Assembly (NCBI GenBank): GCA_963840805.1
Contig: CAWJAJ010000015.1
Location: forward strand, 124,001-188,000
Length of the DNA: 64,000 nucleotides
DNA from: CADEEN01 sp963840805
GTDB taxonomy: Bacteria > Pseudomonadota > Gammaproteobacteria > Burkholderiales > Burkholderiaceae_C
Reading direction: 5' to 3'
Below are positions 53,198-63,149 of the stretch, piece by piece (within the stretch, counting starts at the first letter, position 1; every line of letters begins with the position of its first letter). Under the pieces are notes generated by a model, which was not told the origin of the DNA, did no database searches, and saw only the letters and a list, made by a program, of their open reading frames with translations. The translations under genes and the position numbers were made by a program.

Positions 53198-54577
53198 TCA
53201 GGCGCCCGCCACCTTCAGTCGCTCGACCAGCATCGAGCCAATCGTCTTGCTGCCATAGGTGTAGGTGTCGGCGCCGAGCGCGACGATGTTCTTCAGCATC
53301 TCGCGCAGGTTGCCGGCGATCGTGACCTCGTGCACCGGATGCACCAATTTGCCGCGCTCGACCCAGAACCCGGCCGCCCCGCGTGAGTAGTCACCTGTAA
53401 CGTAGTTGACGCCCTGGCCCATCAACTCGATCACGAACAGGCCGCGATGCAGCTTGGCCAGCATCGCGTCGAGGTTGTCGCCTGGTTGCGTCAGGCGGCT
53501 GGTCAGTGTCAGATTGTGCGAGCCCCCGGCGTGGCCGGTGGTCTTCATGCCGAGCTTGCGCGCCGAGTAGCTCGACAGGAAATAGCCCTGCACGACGCCT
53601 GCCTTGACCACGTCGCGTGCCTGCGTCGCGACGCCCTCGTCGTCGAACGGCGCGCTGCCTTTGCCTTTGATCACGAGCGGGTCTTCATGCAGGTCGAGGT
53701 GGGCGGCCATCGCCGGCTGGCCCAGGCTGCCCTCGAGGAAGCTCGCCTTGCGATACAGCGAGCCACCGGAGGTCGCCTGCACGAACGCGCCGAGCAGGCC
53801 GGCGGCCAGCGATGACTCGAACAATACCGGCACCTCGCAGGTGGCGACCTTGCGCGAGGCCAGCCGCGACAGTGCCCGCTCGGCGGCATAGCGGCCCACC
53901 GCCTCCGGTGCAGCGAGGTCGCGGGCGTCGCGCATCGAGCTGTACCAGTAGTCGCGCTGCATGTCCGGTTCACCCCGGCGGGTGGGCCGTGAGGCGATCG
54001 GCGCCACCGAAAGCGAGTGCCGCGAGCTGGCATAGCCACCGCGAAAGCCGCGCGTGTTGCCCATGAAGAAATGCGACTGCTGGGCGCTCACCCCCGCGCC
54101 TTCGGAATTGGTGATGCGGCGGTCGGTGGCCATCGCCGCTGCCTCGCAGCGCAGCGCCAGCGCGGCCGCCGCTTCGGCATCGACCGCCCAGGGATGAAAC
54201 AGGTCGAGATCGCGCGTGGCCATCGCGGCGCTGGCCAGGTCGGCCGCGTCGGGCAGCCCGGCGGCCGGGTCTTCGGCCGTGAAGCGGGCGATGTCATAGG
54301 CCGCCTGCACCGTCTGCTCGATCGCCGTACGCGAAAAATCCGACGTGCTGGCGTTGCCGCGGCGCTGGCCGACGTAGACGGTGACGCCGAGCGACTTGTC
54401 GCGATTGCGTTCGACGTTCTCCAGCGCGCCCATGCGCACCGACACCGACAGGCCGACGCCCTCCGACACCTCGACGCCGGCATCGCTGGCGCCGGCGCTG
54501 CGGCTGATCGCCAGCGTGTCTTCGACGATCTGCTGGAACTGCGCGCGGGTGTAGGCAAAGCCGGTGTGTCTTGTCAT
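53198..54577 (-). CDS. pmbA: PmbA/TldE metalloprotease-family protein
   Basis: Partner of TldD in the TldD/TldE protease, which trims peptides such as microcin B17 precursor. It starts MTRHTGFAYTRAQFQQIVED at 54577, with no strong ribosome binding site; the upstream frame is not conserved. Family sequence includes GLSVSVRMGALENVERNRDK, RITNSEGAGVSAQQSHFFMG and TGHAGGSHNLTLTSRLTQPG, and the C-terminal VNYVTGDYSRGAAGFWVERG. About 459 residues, intact. It diverges from darP, its usual neighbour in betaproteobacteria. Confidence 0.93.
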   Translation of the reverse strand: MTRHTGFAYTRAQFQQIVEDTLAISRSAGASDAGVEVSEGVGLSVSVRMGALENVERNRDKSLGVTVYVGQRRGNASTSDFSRTAIEQTVQAAYDIARFTAEDPAAGLPDAADLASAAMATRDLDLFHPWAVDAEAAAALALRCEAAAMATDRRITNSEGAGVSAQQSHFFMGNTRGFRGGYASSRHSLSVAPIASRPTRRGEPDMQRDYWYSSMRDARDLAAPEAVGRYAAERALSRLASRKVATCEVPVLFESSLAAGLLGAFVQATSGGSLYRKASFLEGSLGQPAMAAHLDLHEDPLVIKGKGSAPFDDEGVATQARDVVKAGVVQGYFLSSYSARKLGMKTTGHAGGSHNLTLTSRLTQPGDNLDAMLAKLHRGLFVIELMGQGVNYVTGDYSRGAAGFWVERGKLVHPVHEVTIAGNLREMLKNIVALGADTYTYGSKTIGSMLVERLKVAGA

Positions 54578-54638
54578 GGAAGGGCTGATCGTCGAAGGCT
54601 GAGAACTATCATAACGAGCACTCCGCGAATGGCCGCGC

Positions 54639-55178
54639 ATGATCCGCTTTGTCCCCATCACCGAAAACGACACCGCTGCCGACGGCGAACGCCCGAGCAA
54701 GACCGCGCTGAAGAGGCAGGCGCACGAGCAACAGGCGCTCGGCGAGGCGCTGGCGGCGCTGCCGGACGCGCGCCTGGCGGCGCTCGAGATGCCCGAGGCG
54801 CTGCGCGATGCCCTGCACGAGTACCAGCGCACCCGCTCGCACGAAGGCCGGCGCCGCCAGCGCCAGCACATCGGCAAGTTGATGCGTCAGGCCGATCTCG
54901 CGCCGCTGCAGGAGGCCGTGGCCGAGGCGCAACTCGGGCGGGCGCACGACGCGCTGGCGCTGCACCGCGCAGAGCACTGGCGCGTCGAGCTGATGGCCAA
55001 TGACGAAGCGCTGACGCGCTGGCTCGCCGAGCACCCGGCCACCGACGCGCAACAGCTGCGCACGCTGATCCGCAATGCGCGCAGGGACGCCGCCTTGCCG
55101 CCGGAGCAACGCCACGGCCGCGCGTGGCGCGAGCTGTTCCAGTTCCTCAAACCCGTGCTGGTGGCTTCGCATGAGTGA
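54639..55178 (+). CDS. darP: Ribosome biogenesis factor DarP/YjgA (DUF615)
   Basis: A 179-residue helical protein of the DUF615 family, which binds the late 50S precursor. It starts MIRFVPITENDTAADGERPS and includes the basic SKTALKRQAHEQQALGEALA and RSHEGRRRQRQHIGKLMRQ segments and the final RNARRDAALPPEQRHGRAWR. It is very Arg/Glu/Ala rich, as usual. The stop lies inside the mogA start region, an eight-base overlap. Confidence 0.93.
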   Translation: MIRFVPITENDTAADGERPSKTALKRQAHEQQALGEALAALPDARLAALEMPEALRDALHEYQRTRSHEGRRRQRQHIGKLMRQADLAPLQEAVAEAQLGRAHDALALHRAEHWRVELMANDEALTRWLAEHPATDAQQLRTLIRNARRDAALPPEQRHGRAWRELFQFLKPVLVASHE

Positions 55179-55762
55179 TTTCGACCGCATCAAGATCGGC
55201 CTGCTCTCGGTGAGCGACCGCGCCTCGGCCGGCGTCTACGAAGACAAAGGCATCCCGGCGCTGCAGGCCTGGCTCGCCCGCGCGCTGCGCAACCCGATCG
55301 AGTGGGACGCCCGCGTCATCCCCGACGAGGAGGACGGCATCGCCGACGCGCTGATCGAGCTGGTCGACCGCCACCACTGCCACCTGGTGCTGACCACCGG
55401 TGGCACCGGCCCGGCGCTGCGCGACGTCACGCCCGAAGCCACGCTGGCCGTGGCCGACAAGGTGATGCCGGGCTTTGGCGAGCAGATGCGACAGATCAGC
55501 CTGCACTTCGTGCCGACGGCGATCCTGTCGCGCCAGATCGCGGTGATCCGCAAGCAGTGCCTGATCATCAATCTGCCGGGGCAGCCGAAGTCGATTGCCG
55601 AAACCCTGGAGGGGTTGCCCACCGCCTCGCCGCCGGTGCATGGCATTTTCTCGGCCGTGCCCTATTGCATCGATCTGATCGGCGGGCCCTATCTGGAGAC
55701 CGACGATTCGGTGTGCAAGGTCGTTTCGGCCGAAATCTGCCTTGCGTGCTGCGCGGGGGTAG
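55171..55762 (+). CDS. mogA: Molybdopterin adenylyltransferase (one frameshift near the end)
   Basis: Adenylylates molybdopterin before molybdenum insertion. It starts MSDFDRIKIGLLSVSDRASA at 55171 and shows LVLTTGGTGPALRDVTPEAT, FGEQMRQISLHFVPTAILSR and the closing PYCIDLIGGPYLETDDSVC. An extra G near 55720 diverts the last codons; removing it gives the normal ending SFRPKSALRAARG and a TAG at 55760-55762, for 196 residues. Left uncorrected, the frame would run falsely into murB antisense. No other molybdenum cofactor gene is in the window. Confidence 0.92.
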
Positions 55763-55824
55763 TTCCACTCGTGCGGGAGTCGGCGCCGGGAGTGCCCCGG
55801 CGCCGACTTGCGGCAGCGAAGAAC

Positions 55825-56886
55825 CTATATGACGACCGGCTCGGGTTCAAGCCGGATGCCAAAGCGCCCGTAGACGCTTTCCTGGATCGCACGCGCCAGC
55901 GTGACGACCTCCGCACCCGACGCGCCACCGCGATTGACCAGCACCAGCGCCTGTTTGTCGTAGACGCCGGCACGGCCGATCGATTTGCCCTTCCAGCCGC
56001 AGGCATCGATCAACCACCCGGCCGCCAACTTGATCGAGCCATCCGGCAATGGGTAGTGCACGACCTCCGGGTCGCGACCGATGATGTCGCGGCACTGCTC
56101 GGCGCTGACCACCGGGTTCTTGAAGAAGCTGCCGACATTGCCGATGACGGCCGGATCGGGCAGCTTGGCGCGGCGGATCGCGCAGACCCAGTCGAACACC
56201 GTGCGCGCGTCGGGGGCCGTGGTTGCCCGTTTCCTGCATCTTGCGCTCGAGTTCGAGGTAGCCGAGCACGGGCTGCCACGGCCGCGGCAGGCGAAAGCGC
56301 ACGCGCATGATCACGCCCTTGCCGGCGAGATCGCGCTTGAACACGCTGTCGCGGTAGCCGAAGTGGCACATCGGCGCATCCAGCGTGACACTGCGCCCGG
56401 TGACCAGATCGACGACGTCGAGCGAGTGGAAGCGATCCTGCAGCTCGACACCATAGGCGCCGATGTTCTGCACCGGCGCCGCGCCCACCGAGCCCGGGAT
56501 CAGCGCCAGGTTCTCCAGGCCGGCCAGCCCTGTGCCAGCGTCCAGGCCACCGTGTCGTGCCAGTTCTCGCCGGCGCCGGCCTCGACGATCCAGGCGTCGG
56601 GCTGCGTCTCGACGAGGCGCCGGCCGCGCACCTCGACCTTCAGAACCACGGCGTCCGGGTCGCGCGTGAAGACGACGTTGCTGCCGCCGCCGAGGATGAA
56701 CTTCGGCGCGCGCCCCAGTTCGGGGTGGTCGATGACGCGGCGCAGCGCCGCGTCGCTGTCGATGCGCACCAGGGTGTGCGCCTGCGCCGGCAAGCCGAAG
56801 CTGTTGAACGTGCGCAGGTTCACGCCGTGTTCGATTGGTAACTGAGCGGCTGCAGGCGTCGGCATGGCAGAATTTTCGCCGATCAT
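55825..56886 (-). CDS. murB: UDP-N-acetylenolpyruvoylglucosamine reductase (two frameshifts)
   Basis: FAD enzyme of peptidoglycan synthesis. I start at ATG 56886 (MIGENSAMPTPAAAQLP) because AGGAAG lies five bases upstream; Met 56865 is the alternative. The N-terminal FAD domain has RTFNSFGLPAQAHTLVRI and FILGGGSNVVFTRD; after a lost base near 56525 it continues GAAPVQNIGAYGVELQDRF; after an extra base near 56225 it continues FDWVCAIRRAKLPDPAVIGN and GSFFKNPVV, which includes the catalytic serine region. The two indels cancel, giving 353 residues. All expected segments are present. Confidence 0.92.
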
Positions 56887-56919
56887 CACAGCTTCCTGGC
56901 CCTGACGCGCATTTGACCC

Positions 56920-57424
56920 ATGCCCAGCTTCGACACCGTTCTCGAACCCGACTTCGTGGAGTTGCGCAACGCCGTGGAGCAGAGCAACAAGGAGATCGGC
57001 ACGCGCTTCGATTTCAAGGGCTCGAGCGCGAAGATCGACCTGACCGAGCAAGGGCAGCAAGGAGCGCGAACTGATGCTGCACGCCGACAGCGATTTCCAG
57101 ATCGGCCAGGTCAAGGACATCCTGCTGGCCAAGCTGGCCAAACGCGGCGTCGACGTGCGCTTCCTCGACGACAGCGCGAAGATCGAGAAGGCCGGCGGCG
57201 ACAAGGTGCGTCAGCCGGTGCACGTGAAGTGCGGTATCGACAGCGAACTGGGCAAGAAGATCCAGACCCTGGTCAAGCAAAGCAAGCTGAAGGCGCAGGC
57301 CGCGATCCAGGGCGATACGGTGCGCATCTCCGGCACCAAGCGCGACGATTTGCAGTCGGTGATTGCGCTGCTGCGGCGCGAGATCACCGAAGTACCTCTG
57401 AAGTTCGACAACTTCCGGGACTGA
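56920..57424 (+). CDS. yajQ: YajQ family nucleotide-binding protein (one frameshift)
   Basis: A small protein of the YajQ family; some members bind cyclic di-GMP and act as regulators, others bind nucleotides. It starts MPSFDTVLEPDFVELRNAVE and reads NKEIGTRFDFKGSSAKIDLT, then an extra base near 57051 shifts the frame; the rest, MLHADSDFQIGQVKDILLAK to EVPLKFDNFRD, is typical. About 167 residues after correction. It diverges from murB, with 33 bases between the two starts. Confidence 0.9.
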
Positions 57425-57429
57425 TCACG

Positions 57430-58084
57430 ATGCGCTTGCATTCCCTGTCGACGGCGGCGCTGCTCGCCATCGCCTGCGCCGCCCAGGCGCAGACCGTCAC
57501 GCTGAACGGCCAGATGGGCACACGCCAGGCACTGCTGGTCATCGACGGCGCAGCCGCGCGTCGTCGAGGTCGGCGCCACGGTGCAAGGGGTGCGGCTGCT
57601 GTCGCTGTCGGCACGAACGCCGAAGTCGACGTCGCTGGCCAGCGCCGCGTGCTGTTCGCCGGTGCCAGCCAGGTGCGCATCGGCGGCGGCGACAGCGGCA
57701 GCGGCGCGCGCGGCGGCGGCAGCGAGATCGTGCTGAGCGCCGGCACCGGCGGCCACTTCACCACCGACGGGCAGATCAACGGCAAGGCGGTGAGCTTCCT
57801 GGTCGACACCGGTGCCACCGCGATCGCGATGGGCCAGGCCGATGCCGACCGCCTCGGCATCAACTACAAGAGTGCGCCGCGTGGCTTCGCCGGCACCGCC
57901 AACGGCCGCATCCCGGTCAACGTGGTGACGCTGTCGTCCGTGCGCGTGGGTGATGTCGAAGTCGCCAACGTCGAAGCCGTCGGTCATGCCCTCGGCGATG
58001 CAGCATGTGCTGCTCGGCAACAGCTTCCTGACGCGCTTCCAGATGAAGCGCGACAACGACACGATGCGACTCACCAAACGCTAG
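57430..58084 (+). CDS. Retropepsin-like aspartic protease, TIGR02281 type (frameshifts)
   Basis: A secreted or periplasmic clan AA protein. It starts MRLHSLSTAALLAIACAAQA, a signal peptide, five bases after yajQ. The catalytic loop is VSFLVDTGATAIAMGQADAD, and the C-terminal half carries a second conserved glycine loop (VLLGNSFLTRFQ) after frame correction. Three indels (an insertion near 57550, a loss near 57613, an insertion near 57984) break it; corrected it has 217 residues, as usual for the family. Function unknown. Its TAG overlaps the stop of the convergent M3 gene. Confidence 0.85.
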
Positions 58085-60167
58085 CGCGGCGTCAGCAAAC
58101 CGCGCTTCTTCAGCATCGGCTCGAGCCGCGCCGCGCGGCCGCGGAATGCCACGTAGGTCGCACCCGGCTCGACGCTGTCGCCGGCGGCATAGATGTGACG
58201 CAGCAAGCGCGCAGCGACACGCGGCGTCGAACGGATCGCCGGCCTCGACGAAGGCATCGTAGGCATCGGCGTCGAGCACCTCGGCCCACAAGTAGACGTA
58301 GTAGCCGGCGGCATACCCCGACTGGCGAACAGGTGCTGGAAGTGGGTGAAGCGGTGGTTCACGCCGACACCCGGCGGCAGGCCGCGTTCGCGCAGCACCT
58401 GGGCCTCGAACGCCACCACGTCGTCGGGCAGACGGCCCTGCGGCAGCGCGTGCACGGCCATGTCGGTCAGGGCACTGGCGACATAGCGCACGGTCTCGAA
58501 GCCCTGGCCGAAGCGCCGCGCGGCCGCCAGGCGCTCGATCATCGCGTCGGGAATCGGCTCGCCGGTGGCGACGTGGCGCGCATGGCGTCGCAGCACCGTC
58601 GGCTCGCTCATCCAGTGCTCGAACAACTGCGATGGCAATTCGACGAAGTCGCGCAGCACGTTGGTGCCCGACAGCCGCTCGTAGCCGACATTCGACAGCA
58701 GCCCGTGCAGGCCATGGCCGAACTCGTGGAACAGCGTGCGCACGTCGTCGAACGACAGCAGCGTCGCATGGCCCGGCGCGGCCTTGGCGAAGTTGTTGTT
58801 GTTGACGATGACCGGGATCACGTCGCCGCCGTTGCGTGTCTGGCGGCGAAACGAGCTCATCCATGCGCCGCTGCGCTTGCTCGGGCGCGCGAAGTTGTCG
58901 TGCAGGAAGATGCCGGCAACGCGGCCGTCGCGGTCGCGCATCTCGTAGGCCTTGACATCGGGGTGGTAGACCGGCAGGTCGGCGCGCTCGGTAAAGCGCA
59001 CGCCGAACAGGCGCTCGGCGCAATCGAAGGCCGCGGCCACCATGCGCTCGAGCGGGAAGTACGGTTTGATCTCGGCGTCGTCGAGGGCATAGGTGCGCTG
59101 GCGCACGCTCTCGGCCCAGAAGCGCCAGTCCCACGGCTCGATCGCGTGCGTGACGCCTTCGTCGCGCATCCGTGCCTGCAATTGCGCGCGCTCGCGCTCC
59201 AGCGCCGGCAAGGCGCGCTGCCAGACGTCGTCGAGCAGGCCCATCACCGCTCGCGGCTGCGCGCCATCGTGTTGGCCAGCGCGTAATCGGCGAAGCAGGC
59301 ATGGCCGTGCAGCGCCGCCTGCTCGGCGCGCAATTGCAGGATCTCGCGCACGATGGCGCGGTTGTCGCTGCCGCCAGGATGCTCGCCGCGGCTGGTCCAG
59401 GCACGCCAGGCCCGCTCGCGCAGATCGCGCCGCTCGCTGAAGGTGAGGAAGGGCACCATCAGCGAGCGCGACAGCGTGATCACGTGACCGTCCAGGCCCC
59501 GCTCGGCCGCCGCCTGCTGCGCCGCGTCACGCGACGAAACCGGGCAGGCCGGCCAAGTCGCGCTCGCCGTCGAGCGTCAGCACCGAGCCGGACTCGTCGG
59601 CCAGCACGTTCTGCGCGAACTGCGTCGTCAGCGCAGCCAACCGTTCCATCAGTGCAGCGTAGCGCGACTGATCCGGTGCAGGCGAGCCGGGCGCCGGCAC
59701 GCACGAAGTCCTGGTGCATTTGCTCGAGCAGCCGCAACGGCTCGGCCGCCAGCCCCAGCTCGGCGCGCCGGGCGTGCAGCGCATCGATGCGTGCGAACAG
59801 CCCGGCATGCATGTAGACCGCATTGCCGTGCGCGGCCAGCGGCCGTGCCAACTGCGCGCTGCACCTGCTGCAATGCCGGCGACGTTTCGGACGCACAGAG
59901 GTTGTGGAACACCGCCTCCAGGCGCGCCAGCAGTCGGCCCGACGCATCGAAGCGCGCCAGGGTGTTGTCGAAGGTCGGTGCGTCGGGCTGGGCCGCGATC
60001 GCGTCGAGTTCGCTGCGGTGCTGCTGCATCGCCAGCGCCAGCGCGGGCGCGAAGTGCTCCGCCTGCAGCGCGGCAAACGGCGGCAGCGCATACGGGGCAG
60101 CCCAGGGCTGCAACAGCGGATTGACAGCGTCGCGTGCCGGCAGCGGGAAGGCGTCGGGACCATTCAT
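58081..60167 (-). CDS. prlC: M3 family oligopeptidase A (several frameshifts)
   Basis: A cytosolic zinc oligopeptidase (PrlC/OpdA type) that degrades peptides such as cleaved signal peptides. It starts MNGPDAFPLPARDAVNPLLQ at 60167 with a GGAGG site. The zinc motif is in TLFHEFGHGLHGLLSNVGYE, preceded by GAWMSSFRRQTRNGGDVIPV, and the family tail RAARLEPMLKKRGLLTPR ends the protein. At least six indels split it (near 59870, 59700, 59530, 59250, 58325, 58225), yet each fragment aligns. Overall length fits about 690 residues. I infer an intact gene in a poorly resolved stretch. Confidence 0.9.
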
Positions 60168-60193
60168 CGAGGGGCCTCCATTGCGCTGCGTGG

Positions 60194-60904
60194 CTACTTG
60201 CCGGCCTTGATCGCCTTCTCGTCGTCTTCGAGGTAGGGGCGGTTGGCGCATTCGTTGACCCAAAGCAATCGCGCGTCCCCGTGCTTCACGCTGGCGTCGA
60301 CCGCGGCGCTGTTGCGCTGGTTCCAATCGCTGACCCTGGCATCGCGCGCGGCCGCCCGCTCGTTGTAGGCCTTGGCCGAGCTCTGGTACGCCGGCACCCG
60401 TTGCGCCTCCTCGGCAGCGAGCACGTCGCGCGCCTTTTGCAGCCGCTCGCGATCGACCTTCAGGGCTTCGGTCAACGTCTCCCTGCGCTCGTGCGGCGCG
60501 TCCTGGAGCTCGGCGCTGCGCTTGTTGAAGCTCTCGATGTCGACCGCCAGCGCGCGCGTCTTCGCCTCCCACTCGCGCACGGCCGCCTGCAGGCGCTCGA
60601 CCTCGGCAAGCTCGACCTTGAGCGCCTCACCGGACTTTTGCAGCTCCTCGCGCTCGCGGTCGAGCTGCAATCGTTGGCCGTCACCGTCCTTGACGACCCG
60701 GTTGACGTCGTCGAGCCGCTTCAGGCAGGTGCGCAATTCGTCACGCGTCATCGGCTTGCCGCCGCTGGCCGCCTTGCCACTGAGGGTCTTGCCCGCGGGC
60801 GTCGCGGCTGCCTTGGCGGGCGTGCCTTGCGCCATCGCGGCCGACGTGGCGATGGCCAGCACCAGGCTGGCGGCGATCAGCGTCGGCAGATGGGGCTTGG
60901 TCAT
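60194..60904 (-). CDS. Periplasmic coiled-coil hypothetical protein
   Basis: A 236-residue protein of unknown function. It starts MTKPHLPTLIAASLVLAIAT with a signal peptide ending SAAMAQ, then an Ala/Gly/Lys-rich linker, then a long helical region (about residues 55-185) with heptad Leu and dense Glu/Arg/Lys, for example LDREREELQKSGEALKVELA, predicting a coiled coil. The C-terminal part has two cysteine-bearing segments (one in ELRTCLKRLDDVN near the start of the helix, one in WVNECANRPYLEDDEK). It lies 26 bases upstream of prlC, so it may be co-transcribed. Confidence 0.8.
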   Translation of the reverse strand: MTKPHLPTLIAASLVLAIATSAAMAQGTPAKAAATPAGKTLSGKAASGGKPMTRDELRTCLKRLDDVNRVVKDGDGQRLQLDREREELQKSGEALKVELAEVERLQAAVREWEAKTRALAVDIESFNKRSAELQDAPHERRETLTEALKVDRERLQKARDVLAAEEAQRVPAYQSSAKAYNERAAARDARVSDWNQRNSAAVDASVKHGDARLLWVNECANRPYLEDDEKAIKAGK

Positions 60905-61062
60905 GCAGTCCTCGTGGGTCAGGGTGGTGGGCGCGGGCGTCCAGGCGGGCCTGCGCATGGTGCGCGCCCGCGCGCACGGCCGCGATGATGCCATCTTGTC
61001 GATGCCGCTCGTTCGCGCCAGACTGGCGGCCCGGTGGCGCAACCGCCGCGAGAGGAAACGTC

Positions 61063-61596
61063 ATGCTCAAACTGCTGAAGTGGACGCTGATCACCGTGGT
61101 GGGCGTGGCCGCGCTGCTGTTTGCGGGCGGCAGCGCACTATCGCCGAAGTTCAAGGTCGCGCGCAGCGCGACGATCACCGCGCCGGCCGACAAGGTCTAC
61201 GGCCTCGTCGCCGATCCGCGCGAATGGAAACGCTGGTCGGTCTGGAACCGGCGTGACCCGGCGATGCAGGTCACCTACAGCGGCGCACCGTCGGGCGCCG
61301 GGGCGGTGTGGGCCTGGCAAAGCAAGAGCCAGGGCGACGGCAAGATGACGTTCACGGCTGCGGAGGCCAACCGCCGTGTCGACTTCGACCTGTACTTCCC
61401 CGATTTCGGCACCACCTCGAGCGGCACGCTCGAACTGGCCGCCGACGGTGCCGCCACGAAAGTCACCTGGACCATGAATGGCGACATGGGCAGCAATCCG
61501 CTGTTTCGCTGGATCGCGTTGTTCGGCGACAGGATGGTCGGCGCCGATTTCGAGGCCGGGTTGGCGAATCTGAAGGCGGTCGCCGAAACCCCGTAG
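61063..61596 (+). CDS. SRPBCC/polyketide cyclase-like protein with a membrane anchor
   Basis: A 177-residue protein with an N-terminal hydrophobic helix (LLKWTLITVVGVAALLFAGG) and an SRPBCC (START-like) domain, with APADKVYGLVADPREWKRWS opening the fold and the C-terminal helix FEAGLANLKAVAE closing the cavity. It starts MLKLLKWTLITVVGVAALL at 61063 with AGAGGAAA seven bases upstream. Members bind hydrophobic ligands; no partner genes suggest which. Convergent with livF. Confidence 0.85.
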   Translation: MLKLLKWTLITVVGVAALLFAGGSALSPKFKVARSATITAPADKVYGLVADPREWKRWSVWNRRDPAMQVTYSGAPSGAGAVWAWQSKSQGDGKMTFTAAEANRRVDFDLYFPDFGTTSSGTLELAADGAATKVTWTMNGDMGSNPLFRWIALFGDRMVGADFEAGLANLKAVAETP

Positions 61597-61628
61597 CGAG
61601 CGACTCGCCGAGGCACGCCGTGCGCGGA

Positions 61629-62342
61629 TCACTCACCCAGGTACGCCGCGCGCACTCTGGGGTCGGCCAGCAGGCCCTTGGCCTCGCCGCTCATCGTGAC
61701 TTCGCCCGACTCCATCACGTAACCGCGGTCGGCCAGCGCCAGCGCGCGGCTGGCGTTCTGCTCGACCAGCAGGATCGTCGTGCCCTGTTTGTGGATGTCG
61801 GCCACGACCTCGAAGATCTTGTCGACCATGATCGGCGACAGGCCCATCGACGGCTCGTCCATCAGCAGCACCTTCGGCCGGGCCATCAGCGCGCGGCCCA
61901 TCGCCAGCATCTGCTGCTCGCCGCCGCTCATCGTGCCGGCGAGTTGCTTGGCGCGCTCCTTCAGGCGCGGAAAGATGCCGAACACCTTGTCGACGTCGGC
62001 GTCGATTTCCGCGTCGTCGCGAACGAAGGCGCCCATCTGCAGGTTCTCGGTGATGGTCATGCGCGAGAACACACCCCGCCCCTCCGGCACCATCACCAGG
62101 CCCTGCTTGACCAGGTCCCAGGCGCCCTGGCCCTTGATCGGCTTGCCCATGAATTCGATCTCGCCGGCCGCCACCGGCTGGATGCCTGTGACGGCCTTCA
62201 GCGTGGTCGTCTTGCCGGCGCCGTTGGCACCGATCAGGCTGACCAGTTCGCCTTGCCGGACCTCGAAGCTGATGCCCTTGACGGCCTGGATGCCGCCGTA
62301 GGCGACCTTCAGGCCGCTGACCTTGAGCAGTGTGGAGGACAT
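61629..62342 (-). CDS. livF: Branched-chain amino acid ABC transporter ATPase LivF
   Basis: One of the two ATPases of a Liv-type importer. Walker A is LIGANGAGKTTTLKAV, the signature TMSGGEQQMLAMGRALM, Walker B VLLMDEPSMGLSPIMVD. It starts MSSTLLKVSGLKVAYGGIQA at 62342 and is 237 residues, the family length. It follows livG by 17 bases. The importer class takes up branched-chain amino acids, but related operons serve amides or urea; the binding protein is not in the window. Confidence 0.93.
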   Translation of the reverse strand: MSSTLLKVSGLKVAYGGIQAVKGISFEVRQGELVSLIGANGAGKTTTLKAVTGIQPVAAGEIEFMGKPIKGQGAWDLVKQGLVMVPEGRGVFSRMTITENLQMGAFVRDDAEIDADVDKVFGIFPRLKERAKQLAGTMSGGEQQMLAMGRALMARPKVLLMDEPSMGLSPIMVDKIFEVVADIHKQGTTILLVEQNASRALALADRGYVMESGEVTMSGEAKGLLADPRVRAAYLGE

Positions 62343-62359
62343 GTCGTCGATGCTCCTGC

Positions 62360-63136
62360 TCAATGGGCTGTGTGACCGGCACCGAGGTAGGCCTCGATCA
62401 CCTTCGGATCGCGCTGCACATCGGCCGGCGTGCCTTCGGCGATCTGCTTGCCGTAGTCGAGCACGGTGACCCGGTCGCACAGGCCCATGACCAGCTTGAC
62501 GTCGTGTTCGATCAGCAGAATCGTGCGACCGTCCTTGCGGATGCGGTCGATCAGTTCTCGCAGCACCACTTTCTCGGTGGCATTCATGCCCGCCGCCGGC
62601 TCATCCAGTGCGATGAGCTTCGGGTCGGTGGCGAGCGCGCGCGCAATCTCCAGGCGCCGCTGGTCGCCGTAGGACAACGTGCGTGCCTTGTAGTCGGCGT
62701 ACTTGCCGATGCCCACGTAATCGAGCAGTTCGCGCGACCGCGCGGTGATCGCGGCCTCCTCGGCGACGAACCCTGGCGTGCGAAACACCGCGCCCCACAG
62801 GCCCGATTGCGAGCGCACATGGCGCCCGACCATCACATTCTCCAGGGCCGTCATTTCGGCGAACAGCCGGATGTTCTGGAACGTGCGCGCGATGCCGGCC
62901 TTGGCCACCTCGTGCACGGCCTCCGGCTTGTAGGTTTCGCCACCGAGCTCGAAGGTCCCCGAGTCGGGCGTGTACAGCCCGGTGATGACGTTGAAGAAGG
63001 TCGTCTTGCCGGCCCCGTTCGGGCCGATCAATCCATACACCTGGCCGGGCAGGATCGTGATGCCGACATCCGACAGCGCCTGCAAACCGCCGAAGCGCTT
63101 CGAAACGCCTTTGACGTCGAGAACGGCTTGTGTCAT
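62360..63136 (-). CDS. livG: Branched-chain amino acid ABC transporter ATPase LivG
   Basis: The second ATPase of the Liv-type importer. Walker A is LIGPNGAGKTTFFNVITG, the signature TLSYGDQRRLEIARALA, Walker B LIALDEPAAGMNATEKV, and the long C-terminal part IEAYLGAG is typical. It starts MTQAVLDVKGVSKRFGGLQA at 63136 and has 258 residues. It lies 13 bases downstream of livM. Confidence 0.94.
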   Translation of the reverse strand: MTQAVLDVKGVSKRFGGLQALSDVGITILPGQVYGLIGPNGAGKTTFFNVITGLYTPDSGTFELGGETYKPEAVHEVAKAGIARTFQNIRLFAEMTALENVMVGRHVRSQSGLWGAVFRTPGFVAEEAAITARSRELLDYVGIGKYADYKARTLSYGDQRRLEIARALATDPKLIALDEPAAGMNATEKVVLRELIDRIRKDGRTILLIEHDVKLVMGLCDRVTVLDYGKQIAEGTPADVQRDPKVIEAYLGAGHTAH

Positions 63137-63149
63137 GTGCGGCGCCCCC

